Origin: Aerococcus urinaeequi | Lineage (GTDB): Bacteria > Bacillota > Bacilli > Lactobacillales > Aerococcaceae | Direction: 5' to 3' | Assembly: GCF_001543205.1 (NCBI RefSeq) | Contig: NZ_CP014162.1 | Span: forward strand, 1,736,001 to 1,800,000 | DNA: 64,000 bases | In this document: piece by piece, positions 55,301 to 63,625 of the stretch | Numbering within the stretch: the first letter of the stretch is position 1 | How the letters are laid out: each line of letters opens with the position of its first letter | Notes under the pieces: model-generated | Told to the model about the DNA's origin: nothing | The model's input: only the letters and a program-made list of their open reading frames with translations | Database searches by the model: none | Translations under genes and position numbers: made by a program

Positions 55301-55527
55301 CAGATAACTTTACAGTCTTCTCAAATACAGATGAGTTAAACCAATATATCACTGAAAACGATGTGCAATTAGTGGTGGATACAACGGGTAATGTGCCAGG
55401 GTATGAAAAAGGGTTGGCGACTAGATTGACTGCCATCAGCCAATTAGCGTCATTGTTTACCCACCTAGATACCTTTAAAGCCTATACGAAAGTTTTGGAC
55501 GAAAAAGCGGTTGGCGCTAAGGTTTAA
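52348..55527 (+). CDS. carB: Carbamoyl-phosphate synthase large subunit
   Basis: 1059 residues, full length. Makes carbamoyl phosphate for arginine and pyrimidine synthesis. Two ATP-grasp halves are evident: [20 protein letters not shown] starts the first and [19 protein letters not shown] starts the second near residue 555. Conserved [11 protein letters not shown] and [11 protein letters not shown] lie in each half. An MGS-like regulatory domain forms the C-terminus. AAAAGGGG precedes the ATG. The glutaminase gene carA is not adjacent on either side. Confidence 0.97.
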   Translation: [1059 protein letters not shown]

Positions 55528-55593
55528 TGAATTCTATGCAAGACAGTGATGCAAAAAACATATCACTAACTTAAAAATACTCTGATAAAACAT

Positions 55594-55622
55594 TTGACAT
55601 TATCATTATTTCCTAATAAAAT
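55594..55622 (+). promoter_or_regulatory. Promoter of the T-box-controlled arg operon
   Basis: Near-consensus TTGACA at 55594-55599 and TAAAAT at 55617-55622, 17 nt apart, about 22 nt before the first T-box stem I. Confidence 0.75.
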
Positions 55623-55642
55623 AATGGAAATATTAAAGATCA

Positions 55643-55886
55643 AGTATGAAGAGAGTAAATGATGATTGGATTCACAGCGAGTTAGGATAGAGTGGAAGCC
55701 TAATATGACGACATCACTGAACCGCACTTCATAGATAAATTGGTGAAAGCAAGTAGCTAATTTCGCTGATGCAGCGTTAACAAAATCGAGTGAATTCAAT
55801 TGTTTGTCAATTTGAGTTAACTAGAGTGGTACCACGGCTAAGCCCCGTCTCTATGTTCTATTTGAACATGGAACGGGGCTTTTTTA
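55643..55886 (+). ncRNA. T-box riboswitch 1, arginine (CGC) specifier
   Basis: Stem I begins with ATGAAG, paired with CTTCAT at 55728-55733. AGTA on the 5' side and GAAC on the 3' side frame the specifier loop. The codon after GAAC is CGC at 55723-55725, arginine. The T-box AGAGTGGTACCACGG is at 55823-55837. It is followed by the terminator AAGCCCCGT (55840-55848) / ACGGGGCTT (55873-55881) and a T-run. Confidence 0.88.
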
Positions 55887-55897
55887 TATATAAATGA

Positions 55898-56154
55898 ATC
55901 GTAGATAAAGAAAGTAAATTGGGGCGTATGCCAAGCGAAGTAGTGATGGTGTGAGACTACTGATATCAACCAATTGAACCGCGCTTTAAAGATTTCTTGT
56001 TAGGTTAAAAAACTGAACAAGGACGTAGTGTCCACGTTAGGATGAGAGATAGCCATTTTCCGGTGATTAAAATCAATGGAAAATGCCTAAGTAGAGTGGT
56101 ACCGCGGTTTAACGCCTCTATATTTGCGAGATGCAGATGTAGGGGTGTTTTTTG
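55898..56154 (+). ncRNA. T-box riboswitch 2, arginine (CGC) specifier
   Basis: Stem I has AAAG-AAAGTA-AATTGG, pairing with CCAATT and CTTT at 55970-55986. Between them GAAC is followed by CGC at 55980-55982. The T-box AGAGTGGTACCGCGG is at 56093-56107. The terminator ACGCCTCTA (56112-56120) pairs with TAGGGGTGT (56140-56148) before TTTTT. It directly precedes argB. Confidence 0.88.
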
Positions 56155-56172
56155 ATGAAATGGAGGAGAAAA

Positions 56173-57036
56173 GTGATAGAGATTAATAAGCAAGATATTG
56201 AGAAGGCAGATATTTTAATAAATTCCTTGGCATATATTAAGGATTTTCACCAAAAAATTGTGGTGATTAAATATGGCGGTCATGCCATGATTTCTGAAGA
56301 AATGCGGCAGCGGGTGATTTCAGATATCGCTTGGCTGTCGTACGTTGGAATGAAGCCAATTATCGTACATGGTGGTGGGCCAGAAATTAACCGGATGCTT
56401 GAAGTGCAAGGAGTTGAGCCACAGTTTATTAATGGTTTGCGGGTGACTTCAAGTGATGTGATGCGGACGGTTGAAATGGTCTTAACTGGTTTGATCTCAC
56501 CCAATTTAACCACCATGTTGAATGAGGAGGGCGTTTCGTCAGTTTCAGTTTCTGGTAAGGACAATAAAGTTATGGAAGCTGTGAAGAAAGATGAATCCCT
56601 TGGGCTAGTTGGCCAGGTAACAAATGTCAACACGGACTATCTCAACCAAATGTTAGATGATAATATGCTTCCGGTGATTTCACCCATCGCTTATGGACCC
56701 AAAGGTGAGAGCTTGAACATCAATTCTGATGAAGCGGCCGCTGCGATTGCCTCAGCTTTAAAGGCTGAAAAAATGATTTACCTGACTGATATTAACGGCA
56801 TCTATGAAGATCCGGCTGACCCATCAACTTTATATTCCGTTATGTCCGCTGACCAAATCCAAGAAGCCATTGAAAACAAGATCATTACTGGCGGCATGAT
56901 TCCTAAAGTGGAAAATTGCCTAGGTGCCATCCAATCGGGTGTCCATTCTTGCCAGATTATCGACGGCACCATTCCCCATGCTATTATCTTAGAATTATTT
57001 ACCAAAAATGGCATTGGCACCATGATTACAGCTTAA
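56173..57036 (+). CDS. argB: Acetylglutamate kinase
   Basis: About 287 residues. Phosphorylates N-acetylglutamate. The GTG at 56173 is preferred: GGAGGAG lies just upstream and the N-terminus fits the family. An ATG at 56152 falls within the T-box terminator run. VVIKYGGHAM gives the nucleotide loop, IIVHGGGPEIN follows, and VSVSGKDNK and INSDEAAAAIA match the amino-acid kinase fold. First gene of argB-F-C-J-D under T-box control. Confidence 0.95.
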   Translation: MIEINKQDIEKADILINSLAYIKDFHQKIVVIKYGGHAMISEEMRQRVISDIAWLSYVGMKPIIVHGGGPEINRMLEVQGVEPQFINGLRVTSSDVMRTVEMVLTGLISPNLTTMLNEEGVSSVSVSGKDNKVMEAVKKDESLGLVGQVTNVNTDYLNQMLDDNMLPVISPIAYGPKGESLNINSDEAAAAIASALKAEKMIYLTDINGIYEDPADPSTLYSVMSADQIQEAIENKIITGGMIPKVENCLGAIQSGVHSCQIIDGTIPHAIILELFTKNGIGTMITA

Positions 57037-57051
57037 AAAGGTGGTATACAC

Positions 57052-58077
57052 ATGAACTTACAAAATAAAAACTTTTTAAAATTACTGGATTATACCAGTG
57101 AAGAAATTGAATTCCTAATAGACTTCGCCTTGCATCTAAAAAAATTAAAAAAAGCCAACATTCCACACGAATATTTAAAAGGTCAAAATATTGCCTTATT
57201 ATTTGAAAAATCTTCCACTCGGACCCGTGCAGCCTTTACCGTAGCGGTCAACGATTTAGGCGGTCACCCTGAATACCTTGGGGCCAACGACATCCAACTC
57301 GGTAAGAAAGAATCTGTTATAGACACCGCAAAAGTTCTTGGCTCCATGTTTGATGGCATCGAGTATCGTGGTTTTGACCAGAACGCAGTCGAATTATTAG
57401 GCGCCCACGCTGGTGTACCAGTTTGGAACGGCTTGACCGATACCTGGCATCCAACCCAAATGATTGCGGACTTTATGACTATCAAAGAGATTTTCGGTTG
57501 TTTAAAAGGGCACCACTTAGTCTATCTAGGTGATGGTCGTAACAATATGGCCAACTCTTTAATGATTGCAGGTGCCAAGTTGGGCGTTGACATTACCATT
57601 GCGACTAGCTCACAATTACAACCTGAACAAGATATTCTTGAAACCGCTCAAGACATCGCTAAAGCAACAAATGCCAAAATCACCGTAACAAATAACCCAG
57701 TTCAAGCCGTGAAAACGGCCAACATTATATACACAGATGTCTGGGTGTCAATGGGTGAGGAAGCGACCTTTGAAGACCGGATCAAGCAATTAATGCCATT
57801 CCAAGTCAACAAATCATTGATAGACCAAGTTGAGACAGCGAATTGCATTTTCCTACATTGCCTACCTGCCTTCCATGACGCAGAAACCACTTACGGCCAG
57901 CAAGTCTTAGACCAATACGGCTACCAAGAAATGGAAGTGACAGATGAAGTCTTCCAGGCCGATTACGCCAAACAATTCTTACAAGCAGAAAATCGCTTGC
58001 ACTCAATTAAAGCCATCATGGCAGCTACAAACGGCAACTTATTCTGGCCAAACAATAATGACAAAGGAGGCGATTAG
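57052..58077 (+). CDS. argF: Ornithine carbamoyltransferase
   Basis: 341 residues. Converts ornithine and carbamoyl phosphate to citrulline. SSTRTRAAF binds carbamoyl phosphate, [12 protein letters not shown] and the HCLPAFHD ornithine loop are intact. Length and the ending [21 protein letters not shown] resemble catabolic ArcB-type enzymes more than the shorter ArgF of Bacillus. Its place among biosynthetic genes argues for an anabolic role. 15 nt after argB, and directly followed by argC. Confidence 0.93.
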   Translation: MNLQNKNFLKLLDYTSEEIEFLIDFALHLKKLKKANIPHEYLKGQNIALLFEKSSTRTRAAFTVAVNDLGGHPEYLGANDIQLGKKESVIDTAKVLGSMFDGIEYRGFDQNAVELLGAHAGVPVWNGLTDTWHPTQMIADFMTIKEIFGCLKGHHLVYLGDGRNNMANSLMIAGAKLGVDITIATSSQLQPEQDILETAQDIAKATNAKITVTNNPVQAVKTANIIYTDVWVSMGEEATFEDRIKQLMPFQVNKSLIDQVETANCIFLHCLPAFHDAETTYGQQVLDQYGYQEMEVTDEVFQADYAKQFLQAENRLHSIKAIMAATNGNLFWPNNNDKGGD

Positions 58078-59118
58078 GTGATTAAAGTAGGGATTATCGG
58101 GGCAACTGGCTATACAGGTGAAGAATTAATCCGCTTGTTGGTGACCCGACCAGATATTGAATTAACCACTTTAACTTCGAGAAATGAAGTGGGAACTAAG
58201 GTTCAGGACTATTATCCTCATTTCAAGGGCTTAATCGACCAATCCTTCGTGGCTTATGATCCAAACCAAATTTTCGACCAAGTGGATGTCTTATTCTTGT
58301 GCTTGCCGCACGGGGTATCCATGGAAATCGCGAAAGCAGCCCAAGCGCATGACGTCAAGGTGATTGATTTGGGGGCGGACTTTAGACTGAAGGATAGCCA
58401 AGTCTACCAAGAATATTATGGCATTCCACAAACAGAACCTGATTTACTTGAACAAGCGGTTTACGGTTTGCCTGAACTTTACGCTGCCGACATTCAAAAG
58501 GCAGATTTAATCGCCAATCCTGGCTGTTTTGTGACCTGCAGTTTGCTCGCCTTATTGCCAGTAATCGACCAAGATTTCATTCGAACCGATTCAGTAATTA
58601 TTGACGCCAAAACAGGTGTCTCTGGGGCAGGCCGGTCTGCCAAGGTAGCCAACTTACTAACTGAGTTAGCTAACAACTTTTACGCTTACAACCCTATGGC
58701 TCACCGCCATATTCCTGAAATTGAGCAGACTTTAAATAATGTTGCAAACAATCAAGTCACTGTTCAATTCACCCCGCATTTGTTACCAACCGAACGGGGC
58801 ATTCATGCCACAATCTATGTGGACTTAACTAAAGACATTAATGAAGACCAAGTCCGTCAAATCTATCAAAATTATTACCAAGACAAATACTTTATTCACA
58901 TCCTAGGCCAAGACCAATTGCCACAAATTAAAGCGGTTCGGGCCAGCAATTTTGCCCAAATCCAAGTCAAAGTCGATCAAAGAACCAACCGGTTAGTGAT
59001 TTTTGCCGTCATAGACAACCTAGTAAAAGGTGCAGCTGGGCAAGCCATCCAAAATATGAATCTAATGTTTGGCCTAGACCAAACGACTGGGCTTACCCAA
59101 GCCCCAATCTTCCCATAA
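58078..59118 (+). CDS. argC: N-acetyl-gamma-glutamyl-phosphate reductase
   Basis: 346 residues. Makes N-acetylglutamate semialdehyde with NADPH. Rossmann motif GIIGATGYTGEEL, catalytic Cys150 in ANPGCFVTC, and HRHIPEIEQ with the active-site His. The GTG start immediately follows the argF TAG. AAGGAGG lies within the argF end. Confidence 0.96.
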   Translation: MIKVGIIGATGYTGEELIRLLVTRPDIELTTLTSRNEVGTKVQDYYPHFKGLIDQSFVAYDPNQIFDQVDVLFLCLPHGVSMEIAKAAQAHDVKVIDLGADFRLKDSQVYQEYYGIPQTEPDLLEQAVYGLPELYAADIQKADLIANPGCFVTCSLLALLPVIDQDFIRTDSVIIDAKTGVSGAGRSAKVANLLTELANNFYAYNPMAHRHIPEIEQTLNNVANNQVTVQFTPHLLPTERGIHATIYVDLTKDINEDQVRQIYQNYYQDKYFIHILGQDQLPQIKAVRASNFAQIQVKVDQRTNRLVIFAVIDNLVKGAAGQAIQNMNLMFGLDQTTGLTQAPIFP

Positions 59119-59143
59119 CCACTGATGAAAGGAGTTTGAATAC

Positions 59144-60415
59144 ATGTCACAAAGTCAATTACCGACCTCAATAAGTAGTGAAAATGCTGAAATACATTCT
59201 TTAACTAGTCAGGCCATTTCTGGAGGCCTTTGCGCCATTGAAAATGTCTGGGTGTCTGGTGTCCATTCTGGTTTCAAACACCGCAACAAAGATTTAGCCC
59301 TGATTTATTTTCCAAAAGGGGCCACTATGGCAGGGGTATTTACTAAAAATGCCATCCAATCCCATCATATCAAATATGATAAAAAACGCCTGAATGAACA
59401 GGCTACCTTTAAAGCCATTATGATTAATTCCGGAAATGCCAACACCTTTAACGGACCAAAAGGAGATACCGATGTTCAAATTATGGCCAACACACTTGCT
59501 AGCAAGCTAACAATTCAACCAGATGAAATCCTGATTTGTTCTACAGGTGTTATTGGTGTACCAATGGACCTGAGTAATTTCGACGACCAAGTGGTCACGT
59601 TAACGCATAATCTGACAGACGGTGATTCGATTCAAGCGGCTGAAGCCATTATGACTACGGACACCAAAATTAAGCAAGCAGCTATTGCCTTTGAAATTGA
59701 AGGGCAGCCCGTTCACCTAGCGGCCATTGCCAAGGGGTCAGGTATGATTCACCCGAATATGGGAACCATGTTGTCTTATATTGTGACTGATTTAGACCTT
59801 GGCCAAGAAACCTTACAGCAATTACTGAAAGAGTCTGTTAACCAATCTTTCAATAAGATTTCAGTTGACGGGGATACTAGTCCCAACGATACCGTCCTTC
59901 TGGCATCTACCAACAAGGTCTCTGTTAAGCCAACCAAGCAAAATATATTGATTTTCCAAGAGAAATTGACGGAAATCTGTCAAATGATGGCCCAAGAAAT
60001 TGTGGCCGACGGGGAAGGGGCAACGAAATTTGTTACCGTTGCTGTGAAAGGCGCTGCTAGTCAAGCAGACGCTGAAGCGATTGCCAAGCAAGTAGCGACA
60101 TCCTCCCTGGTGAAAACAGCTGTTTACGGGCAAGACGCTAACTGGGGCCGGGTATTATCAGCCATTGGCCAATCCCAGCCAGACTACCTCGACCCAGCCA
60201 AAATTCAGATCAGTTTCATTTCTGAAAAGGGAGAGATTTTAACCTGCAAGAATGGTCAGGGGCTAGTATTTGATGAAGATTTAGCCTATGAAATCCTATC
60301 TGAAACAGAAATCACCATCCATATCGATTTAGGCCTCGGCAATAGTAAGACCGCCGTTTGGACCTGCGATATGACTGAAGATTACATCAAAATTAACGCC
60401 GACTACCGGAGTTAG
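59144..60415 (+). CDS. argJ: Glutamate N-acetyltransferase ArgJ
   Basis: 423 residues. Recycles the acetyl group from acetylornithine to glutamate. The autoprocessing site is MGTML, with Thr208 as the new N-terminal nucleophile of the beta chain. AKGSGMIHPNMG precedes it and SVDGDTSPNDT follows. Whether it can also use acetyl-CoA (bifunctional form) cannot be told here. No argA is visible. AAAGGAG precedes the ATG. Confidence 0.95.
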   Translation: MSQSQLPTSISSENAEIHSLTSQAISGGLCAIENVWVSGVHSGFKHRNKDLALIYFPKGATMAGVFTKNAIQSHHIKYDKKRLNEQATFKAIMINSGNANTFNGPKGDTDVQIMANTLASKLTIQPDEILICSTGVIGVPMDLSNFDDQVVTLTHNLTDGDSIQAAEAIMTTDTKIKQAAIAFEIEGQPVHLAAIAKGSGMIHPNMGTMLSYIVTDLDLGQETLQQLLKESVNQSFNKISVDGDTSPNDTVLLASTNKVSVKPTKQNILIFQEKLTEICQMMAQEIVADGEGATKFVTVAVKGAASQADAEAIAKQVATSSLVKTAVYGQDANWGRVLSAIGQSQPDYLDPAKIQISFISEKGEILTCKNGQGLVFDEDLAYEILSETEITIHIDLGLGNSKTAVWTCDMTEDYIKINADYRS

Positions 60416-60424
60416 GAGGAGCAT

Positions 60425-61624
60425 ATGACAACACAAAATCTCAATACGCAAGAATTGATTGCATTAGGACAAGAAGTCACCATGCACACCTTTAACCGCC
60501 AAGAAACAGTTTTGGTCAAAGGCCAAGGTCCCTATGTTGAAGACCTTGATGGGAAAAAGTACATCGATTTCATTTCTGGCATCGCCTGTAACGTATTAGG
60601 GCACGCCGACCAAGGATTCGTCGATTTTATTACCAAGCAAGCGGGCAATCTGATCCATGTGTCCAACCTTTTCTGGAATGAAAATGGGGTAAAATTAGCC
60701 GAAAAATTAAGCCAAGTTTCAAATCTGGACAAGACTTTCTTCGCCAATTCGGGGACTGAAGCCAATGAAGCAGCTATTAAACTGGCCCGTAAATGGGGGA
60801 CTGAGAACAAGGGGCCGGATGCCTTTGAAATTATTTCCATGACCCAATCTTTCCACGGTCGGACCTTGGCCAGCTTAACAGCAACCGGCCAAGAAGACAT
60901 GCACACCGCCTTTAAACCCTTACCAGTCGGTTTTAAATATGTGGATTTTAACGACGTTGACGCTTTAAAAAAGGCAGTTAACAAGAATACTTGTGCCATT
61001 TTGCTTGAGGTCATCCAAGGAGAAGGTGGGGTCAATACCATTACGCCTGAATTCGTGTCTGCTATCAACACACTGCAAAAACAAGAGGATGTCCTAGTGA
61101 TTGTAGATGAGATTCAAACAGGAATTGGCCGGACAGGAACCATGTTCGCCTTCCAACAAACGACTTTAAATCCAGATATCATCACCCTAGCAAAAGGGTT
61201 AGGTGGGGGCTTACCAATTGGGGCTGTAGTGGCAAAGGACCAAGTGGCCGACCACTTTAAACCAGGTGACCACGGCACTACATTTGGTGGCAATCCATTA
61301 GCTACAGCAGCGGGCAACTACATCTTGTCAGCCATTGAAGACCAACAACTTTTGAAAAATGTGAAAGTTATATCTGCTTATATCAAGGATCAATTACAAT
61401 CTTGGCAATCCCCACTAGTAGAAGAAATTCGTGGTCAAGGGTTTTTGATTGGGTTGAAAGTCACTAAGCCAGTAGCCCAAGTGGTTGCGGCGGCGGCAGA
61501 ACAAGGTTTGCTAGTGACTTCAGCTAAGGATAACGTCATCCGTTTACTACCCCCATTAAATGTCACAAAAGATGTGGTAGATCAAGCTTTAGCAAAGTTG
61601 AAAACAGCTCTCGAGCGCGAATAA
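60425..61624 (+). CDS. argD: Acetylornithine aminotransferase
   Basis: 399 residues, class III PLP aminotransferase. FANSGTEANEAAIKLAR, SFHGRTLASL, VIVDEIQTGIGRTG and the PLP lysine in LAKGLGGGLPIGA are conserved. GGAGGA precedes the ATG, 9 nt after argJ. Last gene of the operon. Confidence 0.96.
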   Translation: MTTQNLNTQELIALGQEVTMHTFNRQETVLVKGQGPYVEDLDGKKYIDFISGIACNVLGHADQGFVDFITKQAGNLIHVSNLFWNENGVKLAEKLSQVSNLDKTFFANSGTEANEAAIKLARKWGTENKGPDAFEIISMTQSFHGRTLASLTATGQEDMHTAFKPLPVGFKYVDFNDVDALKKAVNKNTCAILLEVIQGEGGVNTITPEFVSAINTLQKQEDVLVIVDEIQTGIGRTGTMFAFQQTTLNPDIITLAKGLGGGLPIGAVVAKDQVADHFKPGDHGTTFGGNPLATAAGNYILSAIEDQQLLKNVKVISAYIKDQLQSWQSPLVEEIRGQGFLIGLKVTKPVAQVVAAAAEQGLLVTSAKDNVIRLLPPLNVTKDVVDQALAKLKTALERE

Positions 61625-61710
61625 GGCTAGTAGATACCTATAAGAATGTCCTTCTAAATGATATTTTATAGTTTGAAATCGTCATTTTTCAAGTATCCAT
61701 GTTCAATATT

Positions 61711-61746
61711 TGTCCTACTACAGAACAATCTAGTAGGGCATTTTTT
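61711..61746 (+). terminator. Terminator of the arg operon
   Basis: TGTCCTACTA at 61711-61720 pairs (one G-U) with TAGTAGGGCA at 61731-61740, then six T residues. Confidence 0.88.
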
Positions 61747-61775
61747 GTGCCCAAAATAATAAAGGAGGTAAATAT

Positions 61776-62372
61776 ATGTTACTAATTAAGCACTAAACCA
61801 TGACGCAAGCTAGCACTCTATTCACAGTGATTGATGACTTATCAATTGTGGTAAAACCTGGTGTTAAGGTCGCAATTATTGGCCCTAATGGTATTGGCAA
61901 AACGCCTTTTCTTCGTCAACTTTGGCATGATTTAAAAGATGCTAAAGGCCTTCAAGTGGGCTACATGCCCCAACAATACAGCGAGGAAATTCCTGATGAT
62001 CAAACCCCTATCGAATTTATGACTACCACCGGGGACAAGGAAGAAAGAACACAAATCATGACTTATTTGGGTAGTCTCCGCTTTTTACCTGAAGAAATGG
62101 ACCAACCAATAGCTTACTTATCCGGTGGGCAAAAGGGAAAACTCATCTTAGCTAGTTTGGACCTCAAAGGCTATAATGTCTTACTCTTAGATGAACCGAA
62201 TAGGAATTTCTCAGCTTCTTCTCAACAAGAAATCCGTACGGTTTTCAATGATTATCCCGGCGCTATCATCACCGTTTCCCACGACCGACAGTTTTTAAAA
62301 TCAGTGTGTGACACAGTGTATGAATTAAGTTCTGACGGGTTTAAAACCGTTGACCATGTCAATCAATGGTAA
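61776..62372 (+). pseudogene. ABC-F ATPase remnant with internal deletion and an early stop
   Basis: From the ATG at 61776 (AAAGGAGG upstream) the frame reads MLLIKH, a TAA, then TMTQASTLFTVIDDLSIVV. That is a typical ABC-F first-domain start. From the Walker A (GPNGIGKTPFL, Pro for the expected Thr) on it matches the second NBD of such proteins: VGYMPQQYSEE, the signature YLSGGQKGK, DEPNRNFSASS and TVSHDRQFL. One NBD of about 300 residues is therefore missing, as if deleted between the two Walker A regions. A shortened product could start at 61800. No RNA-binding linker remains. Confidence 0.7.
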
Positions 62373-62399
62373 AAAATGAAAATGTAGTGAAAACTTTCA

Positions 62400-62408
62400 T
62401 GGTATAAT
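62400..62408 (+). promoter_or_regulatory. Extended -10 promoter of the second FUSC-like gene
   Basis: TGG followed by TATAAT at 62403-62408, without a clear -35. Confidence 0.55.
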
Positions 62409-62417
62409 GGAAGGGCA

Positions 62418-62461
62418 ACCGGATGCTGGCTGATATAAAAAAGGCAGGTCCGGTATTTTTT
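62418..62461 (+). other. Terminator-like hairpin in the leader of the FUSC-like gene
   Basis: ACCGGA at 62418-62423 pairs with TCCGGT at 62449-62454 and is followed by six T residues, just before the GGAGGAG ribosome site. It lies after the predicted transcription start, so it could attenuate transcription. Confidence 0.5.
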
Positions 62462-62473
62462 GGAGGAGACTAC

Positions 62474-63574
62474 ATGCGTTCATTTATTAAACAAACATTA
62501 TTATTAAAACCCTCGCCAAATGATCATTTAGAACGGGTACTAGTCGCTGGTATTTGTACCTTGATTGTCAATTTAACCGGCTATTTATTGGGTATGCCTG
62601 GGATTAATGCCACATCTAGCTTAGGCTTATTTACTTTTTTACATTTTCAATCTTTTGAAGGTAGCCGGACCATTAAACGGATGGTTTTTGTGGCCATGAC
62701 CTTGATGGTGTCTTATACAGTCGGCTTAATCATCGGACAAATCCCTTTAATTGCCCCTATAGCTATTGGGTTGGTAGCCTTTTTTGCTAGATTGATCTAC
62801 CGAATTTACCGGATTGATAAGCCAGGAGACATCTTCGTTATTCTAGTGATGGCAGCAGCAGCTACACGAGATATACCACTCAATCAAATGCCTGTGCAAT
62901 TGCTTGAATTTGCCTATGGGATTGTGGTTTCCCTAATCATGGCCTTTCTATTAGTGAAATACTTGCATTTACCTAAACAAACCTTTACCTTCACCTTCCA
63001 TTTCAAGGAGGCTATTCGACAAGATCCACGGATGGTGGTTGATTCTTTCTATTATGCAAGCGTCTTATTCTTCGCGTCTTATTTGAATATTGTGCTCGAT
63101 CTGAGTCCTTATTCATGGATTATCGTGTCTTGTTCAGCCATCCTACAAGGAAACACTCTGGAAATTATTTTAAATAAAAGCTTCCAAAGGGTTTTCGGGA
63201 CCATCGCCGGACTGGCAACAGCTGCTTTAATCATTATTATCCCAATCCCGCATATTTTACGGATCGGTGCAGTCGTTATTTTATACGTATTGGCAGAGTA
63301 CTTTATCCCGCGCAATTATTCAATGGGGATTTTCTTCGTGACCAATATGGTCTTGATTCAATTAACCTTCCAGAATCCAAATCTTGGCTTTGACTATCTT
63401 AGCTACCGATTTGAAGGTATTGTCATTGGAACCCTGATTGGTTCATTGGCCGCTTACTTGCAATATCATCTATACAGATTTTACAGTCAGTCTATCATTC
63501 AATATAGGACCTATGATTATAAAGAGAAGATGGCCGAAGAGGTTAATCACCACGATCATCATCTATTTAAATAG
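62474..63574 (+). CDS. FUSC/ArAE-like membrane protein
   Basis: About 366 residues from the ATG at 62474, which follows GGAGGAG. An earlier in-frame ATG at 62423 lies inside the leader hairpin. Roughly ten hydrophobic helices in two sets surround a central charged loop (RQDPRMVVDSFYYAS), a full two-repeat FUSC-type arrangement. The C-terminal tail is His-rich (NHHDHHLF). Substrate unknown; related proteins export aromatic or toxic acids. It differs in layout from the DUF939-type protein at 9.8 kb. Confidence 0.75.
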   Translation: MRSFIKQTLLLKPSPNDHLERVLVAGICTLIVNLTGYLLGMPGINATSSLGLFTFLHFQSFEGSRTIKRMVFVAMTLMVSYTVGLIIGQIPLIAPIAIGLVAFFARLIYRIYRIDKPGDIFVILVMAAAATRDIPLNQMPVQLLEFAYGIVVSLIMAFLLVKYLHLPKQTFTFTFHFKEAIRQDPRMVVDSFYYASVLFFASYLNIVLDLSPYSWIIVSCSAILQGNTLEIILNKSFQRVFGTIAGLATAALIIIIPIPHILRIGAVVILYVLAEYFIPRNYSMGIFFVTNMVLIQLTFQNPNLGFDYLSYRFEGIVIGTLIGSLAAYLQYHLYRFYSQSIIQYRTYDYKEKMAEEVNHHDHHLFK

Positions 63575-63579
63575 TCTCC

Positions 63580-63625
63580 TACCCTGAGGATTGTCCTTTT
63601 TCCGGATAATATTCAGGGTATTTTT
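63580..63625 (+). terminator. Terminator after the FUSC-like gene
   Basis: TACCCTGA at 63580-63587 pairs with TCAGGGTA at 63613-63620 and five T residues follow. Confidence 0.8.
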
